The notes beneath the pieces were generated by a model, which worked only from the letters and a program-made list of their open reading frames with translations, searched no databases and was not told the DNA's origin. Below, piece by piece: positions 62,227 to 64,000 of a DNA stretch of 64,000 bases (within the stretch, counting starts at the first letter, position 1; every line of letters begins with the position of its first letter). The position numbers and the translations under genes were made by a program. Origin of the DNA: Lachnospiraceae bacterium (GTDB taxonomy: Bacteria; Bacillota; Clostridia; Lachnospirales; Lachnospiraceae). The stretch lies in assembly GCA_016281605.1 (NCBI GenBank), contig JAEEJA010000077.1, positions 47,023-111,022 on the forward strand, given 5' to 3'.

Positions 62227-63162
62227 TTATATACACTTCTCAAGAAGCTCTTCCCACTTTTTATCTACATATGCCTGTGCAGCTTCTATAGTCCATTCAT
62301 TTCCACTCTTGAAGCAATGTGCAAATCTTCCCTGAGTTTTCATAAATTCTTCTACCGGTAATTTTTTCTTTGGCTCGTATGTCAGATGATACTCACCTTC
62401 TACAACCTCGTAGATTGGCCATACACAGGTATCTATGGCCAGCTGACACATCTTCTTTAAGTCTTCTGCAGGATACTGCCATCCTCTTGGACATGGTGTA
62501 AGCACATTTACAAAGGTCGGACCTTCTACGTATATAGCTCTGTGAGCCTTCTCATGAAAATCCTTCATGCTGCCAAAAAGTGTTGTCTGTGCAACATAAG
62601 GTGAACCGTGCGCAACCATTATCTGTGTAAGATCCTTTTGATTCTGCTTTTTTCCAACTGACTCGGTTCCCGCCGGAGTTGTGGTCGCAGATGTAAACCT
62701 CGGTGTTGCTGATGAACGCTGAGTTCCTGTGTTCATGTAAGCATTATTATCATAGCAAAAATAAGTAAAGTCATGTCCTCTTTCAAATGCTCCGGATAAT
62801 GACTGGAAGCCTATATCATAAGTTCCGCCGTCTCCACCGATAGCTAAGATTTTAACATTTTCATCCTCTTTTATAAGACCTTTTTTCTTTTTATATCTGT
62901 AAGCTGCCTCCACTCCTGAAGCTGTAGCGGATGCATTTTCAAACGCTGTATGGATGTATGAATCTTCCCATGCAGTAAATGGGTACTGGAATGAAGAAAC
63001 CTCTAAGCATCCTGTAGCATTACATATAACAGCCCTGTCTCCCGGGTCAAGTGCACGAGTCATGGCTCTGCATACTATACCGGCACCACAGCCTGCGCAA
63101 AGTCTGTGTCCTGCGTGAAAGCGATCCGGCTTGCTCATTTCCTGTTTAAAATTATATGCCAT
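62227..63162 (-). CDS. porB: 2-oxoacid:ferredoxin oxidoreductase, TPP-binding beta subunit
   Basis: About 311 residues from the ATG at 63162 (TAGGAGG seven bases upstream; the longer frame adds 13 codons that overlap the upstream gene). CAGCGAGIVCRAMTRAL (about 20-36) starts the thiamine-diphosphate domain. AIGGDGGTYDIGFQSLSGAF (about 102-121) and YDNNAYMNTGTQRSSATP (about 131-148) form the GDG-N metal/TPP site. It catalyses CoA-dependent oxidation of pyruvate or a related 2-oxoacid with reduction of ferredoxin. The alpha subunit lies 10 bp upstream. Whether the substrate is pyruvate or another 2-oxoacid is not settled by these motifs. Confidence 0.9.
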   Translation of the reverse strand: MAYNFKQEMSKPDRFHAGHRLCAGCGAGIVCRAMTRALDPGDRAVICNATGCLEVSSFQYPFTAWEDSYIHTAFENASATASGVEAAYRYKKKKGLIKEDENVKILAIGGDGGTYDIGFQSLSGAFERGHDFTYFCYDNNAYMNTGTQRSSATPRFTSATTTPAGTESVGKKQNQKDLTQIMVAHGSPYVAQTTLFGSMKDFHEKAHRAIYVEGPTFVNVLTPCPRGWQYPAEDLKKMCQLAIDTCVWPIYEVVEGEYHLTYEPKKKLPVEEFMKTQGRFAHCFKSGNEWTIEAAQAYVDKKWEELLEKCI

Positions 63163-63172
63163 GGTTTTCCTC

Positions 63173-64000
63173 CTATCTTTCTCTCTGACCCATGTGAACA
63201 TAAACCTCGCCGACTTCTCCGGTTTCGACTATGCCCTTAAGTCTTTTATAAACACTCATTGCCTGCTCTACTGTGAAATCACGTCCTCCAAGGCCGTAAA
63301 CTATGTCGACCATCTTAGGACGATTTTCCATATTTATGCAGGCTGCCGCTGTTTCTGCGAATAGAGGACCTCCATGTGCTGAAAATCCTTCGCTCTTATC
63401 CATACATGCCACTGCCTTGCATCCTGAAAGTGCATACATAAGCTCCTCAGCAGGGAAAGGTCTGAATACACGTATCTTTATAAGACCGGCTTTGACGCCC
63501 TCTTCTCTTAACTTATCCACTGCTACCTTAGCAGTACCGGCAGATGAACCGATGATAACCATGGCTATCTCTGCGTCCTCCATCTTGTACTCTTCAAAGA
63601 AGGAGTAACGTCTGCCAAATGTGTTGTAGAAGTCCTCTGCAACATCTAAAATTACCTTCTTTGCATTTTTCATAGCTTGAGCCTGAGCAACTCTTGCTTC
63701 CATGTAGTAAGGAGATATACCGTAAGGTCCTACTGCAAGTGGGTTTTCTTCTTTAAGAAGATAGTTTTCGGGTTTATACTCACCTACAAACTTCTTAACT
63801 GTCTCATCTTCCTCAAGCTCAATATTTTCGATAGCATGTGATGTTATAAATCCATCCTCACAAACCATGAGAGGAAGTCTTACACTCTCATGCTCAGCTA
63901 TTCTGTGAGCCATAAGATAGTTATCATATACTTCCTGATTATTCTCAGCATAGAGCTGTATAAAACCTGAATCTCTCTCTGCCATGGAATCTGAATAATC
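63173..64000 (-). CDS. porA: 2-oxoacid:ferredoxin oxidoreductase alpha subunit, partial (5' end outside window)
   Basis: The frame is open to the window edge (276 codons) and lacks its N-terminus; the next in-frame Met at 63985 is internal (DYSDSMAERDSGFIQLYAEN). Present are NQEVYDNYLMAHRIAEHESV, GYISPYY-like GPYGISPYYMEARVA, and the C-terminal domain with IGSSAGTAKVAVDKLREEGV, KAGLIKIRVFRPFPAEELMY and MDKSEGFSAHGG. It pairs with PorB to form the 2-oxoacid site. Gamma and delta (ferredoxin) parts are not in the window and may lie upstream. The stop is 10 bp before the porB start. Confidence 0.9.
   Translation of the reverse strand, partial: DYSDSMAERDSGFIQLYAENNQEVYDNYLMAHRIAEHESVRLPLMVCEDGFITSHAIENIELEEDETVKKFVGEYKPENYLLKEENPLAVGPYGISPYYMEARVAQAQAMKNAKKVILDVAEDFYNTFGRRYSFFEEYKMEDAEIAMVIIGSSAGTAKVAVDKLREEGVKAGLIKIRVFRPFPAEELMYALSGCKAVACMDKSEGFSAHGGPLFAETAAACINMENRPKMVDIVYGLGGRDFTVEQAMSVYKRLKGIVETGEVGEVYVHMGQRER

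Overview
The window looks like chromosomal DNA from a low-GC, Gram-positive anaerobe of the Clostridia, most likely a Lachnospiraceae member. The signs are strong GGAGG ribosome-binding sites, some GTG and TTG starts, Veg and DUF4250 proteins, a fused SecDF, ferredoxin-dependent 2-oxoacid metabolism and cohesin/dockerin modules. The genus cannot be fixed from the sequence. No tRNA, rRNA or CRISPR array was found. Most genes lie on the minus strand.

Left part (1-16.4 kb), accessory and surface biology. First is a three-gene minus-strand operon: a large secreted NlpC/P60 hydrolase ending in a type I dockerin, a membrane-anchored cohesin protein, and a second cohesin protein cut by the window edge. 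This reads as a small cellulosome-style anchoring system for a cell-wall enzyme. Next comes a minus-strand cluster (7.0-15.6 kb) built around a protein kinase / von Willebrand A / PP2C triad of the TerY-P (YegI-YegL-YegK) type, with two membrane zinc-ribbon proteins, a Sel1-like protein and small exported proteins. Both blocks are preceded by the same promoter design: two 9-bp direct repeats with 12 bp between them, 31 bp upstream of an extended -10. This matches LytTR-family (VirR/AgrA/ComE type) binding sites and suggests one regulon.

Middle part (16.4-50 kb), mostly housekeeping: an XRE regulator, surE, a DUF4143 ATPase flanked by direct repeats, veg, a HAD phosphatase, a GH25 lysozyme, a PBP/FtsW-RodA pair, a U32 protein, ZapA and a DivIVA-like coiled coil, coaD, rsmD, a CbbX-like AAA+ ATPase, recG, a degenerate CPBP protein with an AraC regulator, the tgt-yajC-secDF cluster, an OmpR-type two-component system with a small alarmone synthetase, a UvrD-type helicase, gltX and gpmI.

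Right part (50-64 kb): a decayed preA-like dihydropyrimidine dehydrogenase, a DUF4250 gene, a displaced 460-bp copy of part of a giant surface protein, then that protein itself. It is about 2067 residues, with two CBM2-like domains, a Thr/Pro linker, a long beta-repeat stalk, hydrophobic segments and a C-terminal HNH-type nuclease. It is followed at once by a SUKH (SMI1/KNR4) immunity gene, the hallmark of a polymorphic toxin system. An ion-transporter-like gene lies divergently, and a minus-strand operon of 2-oxoacid:ferredoxin oxidoreductase subunits, a CobL/CbiT-like methylase and an SDR enzyme closes the window.
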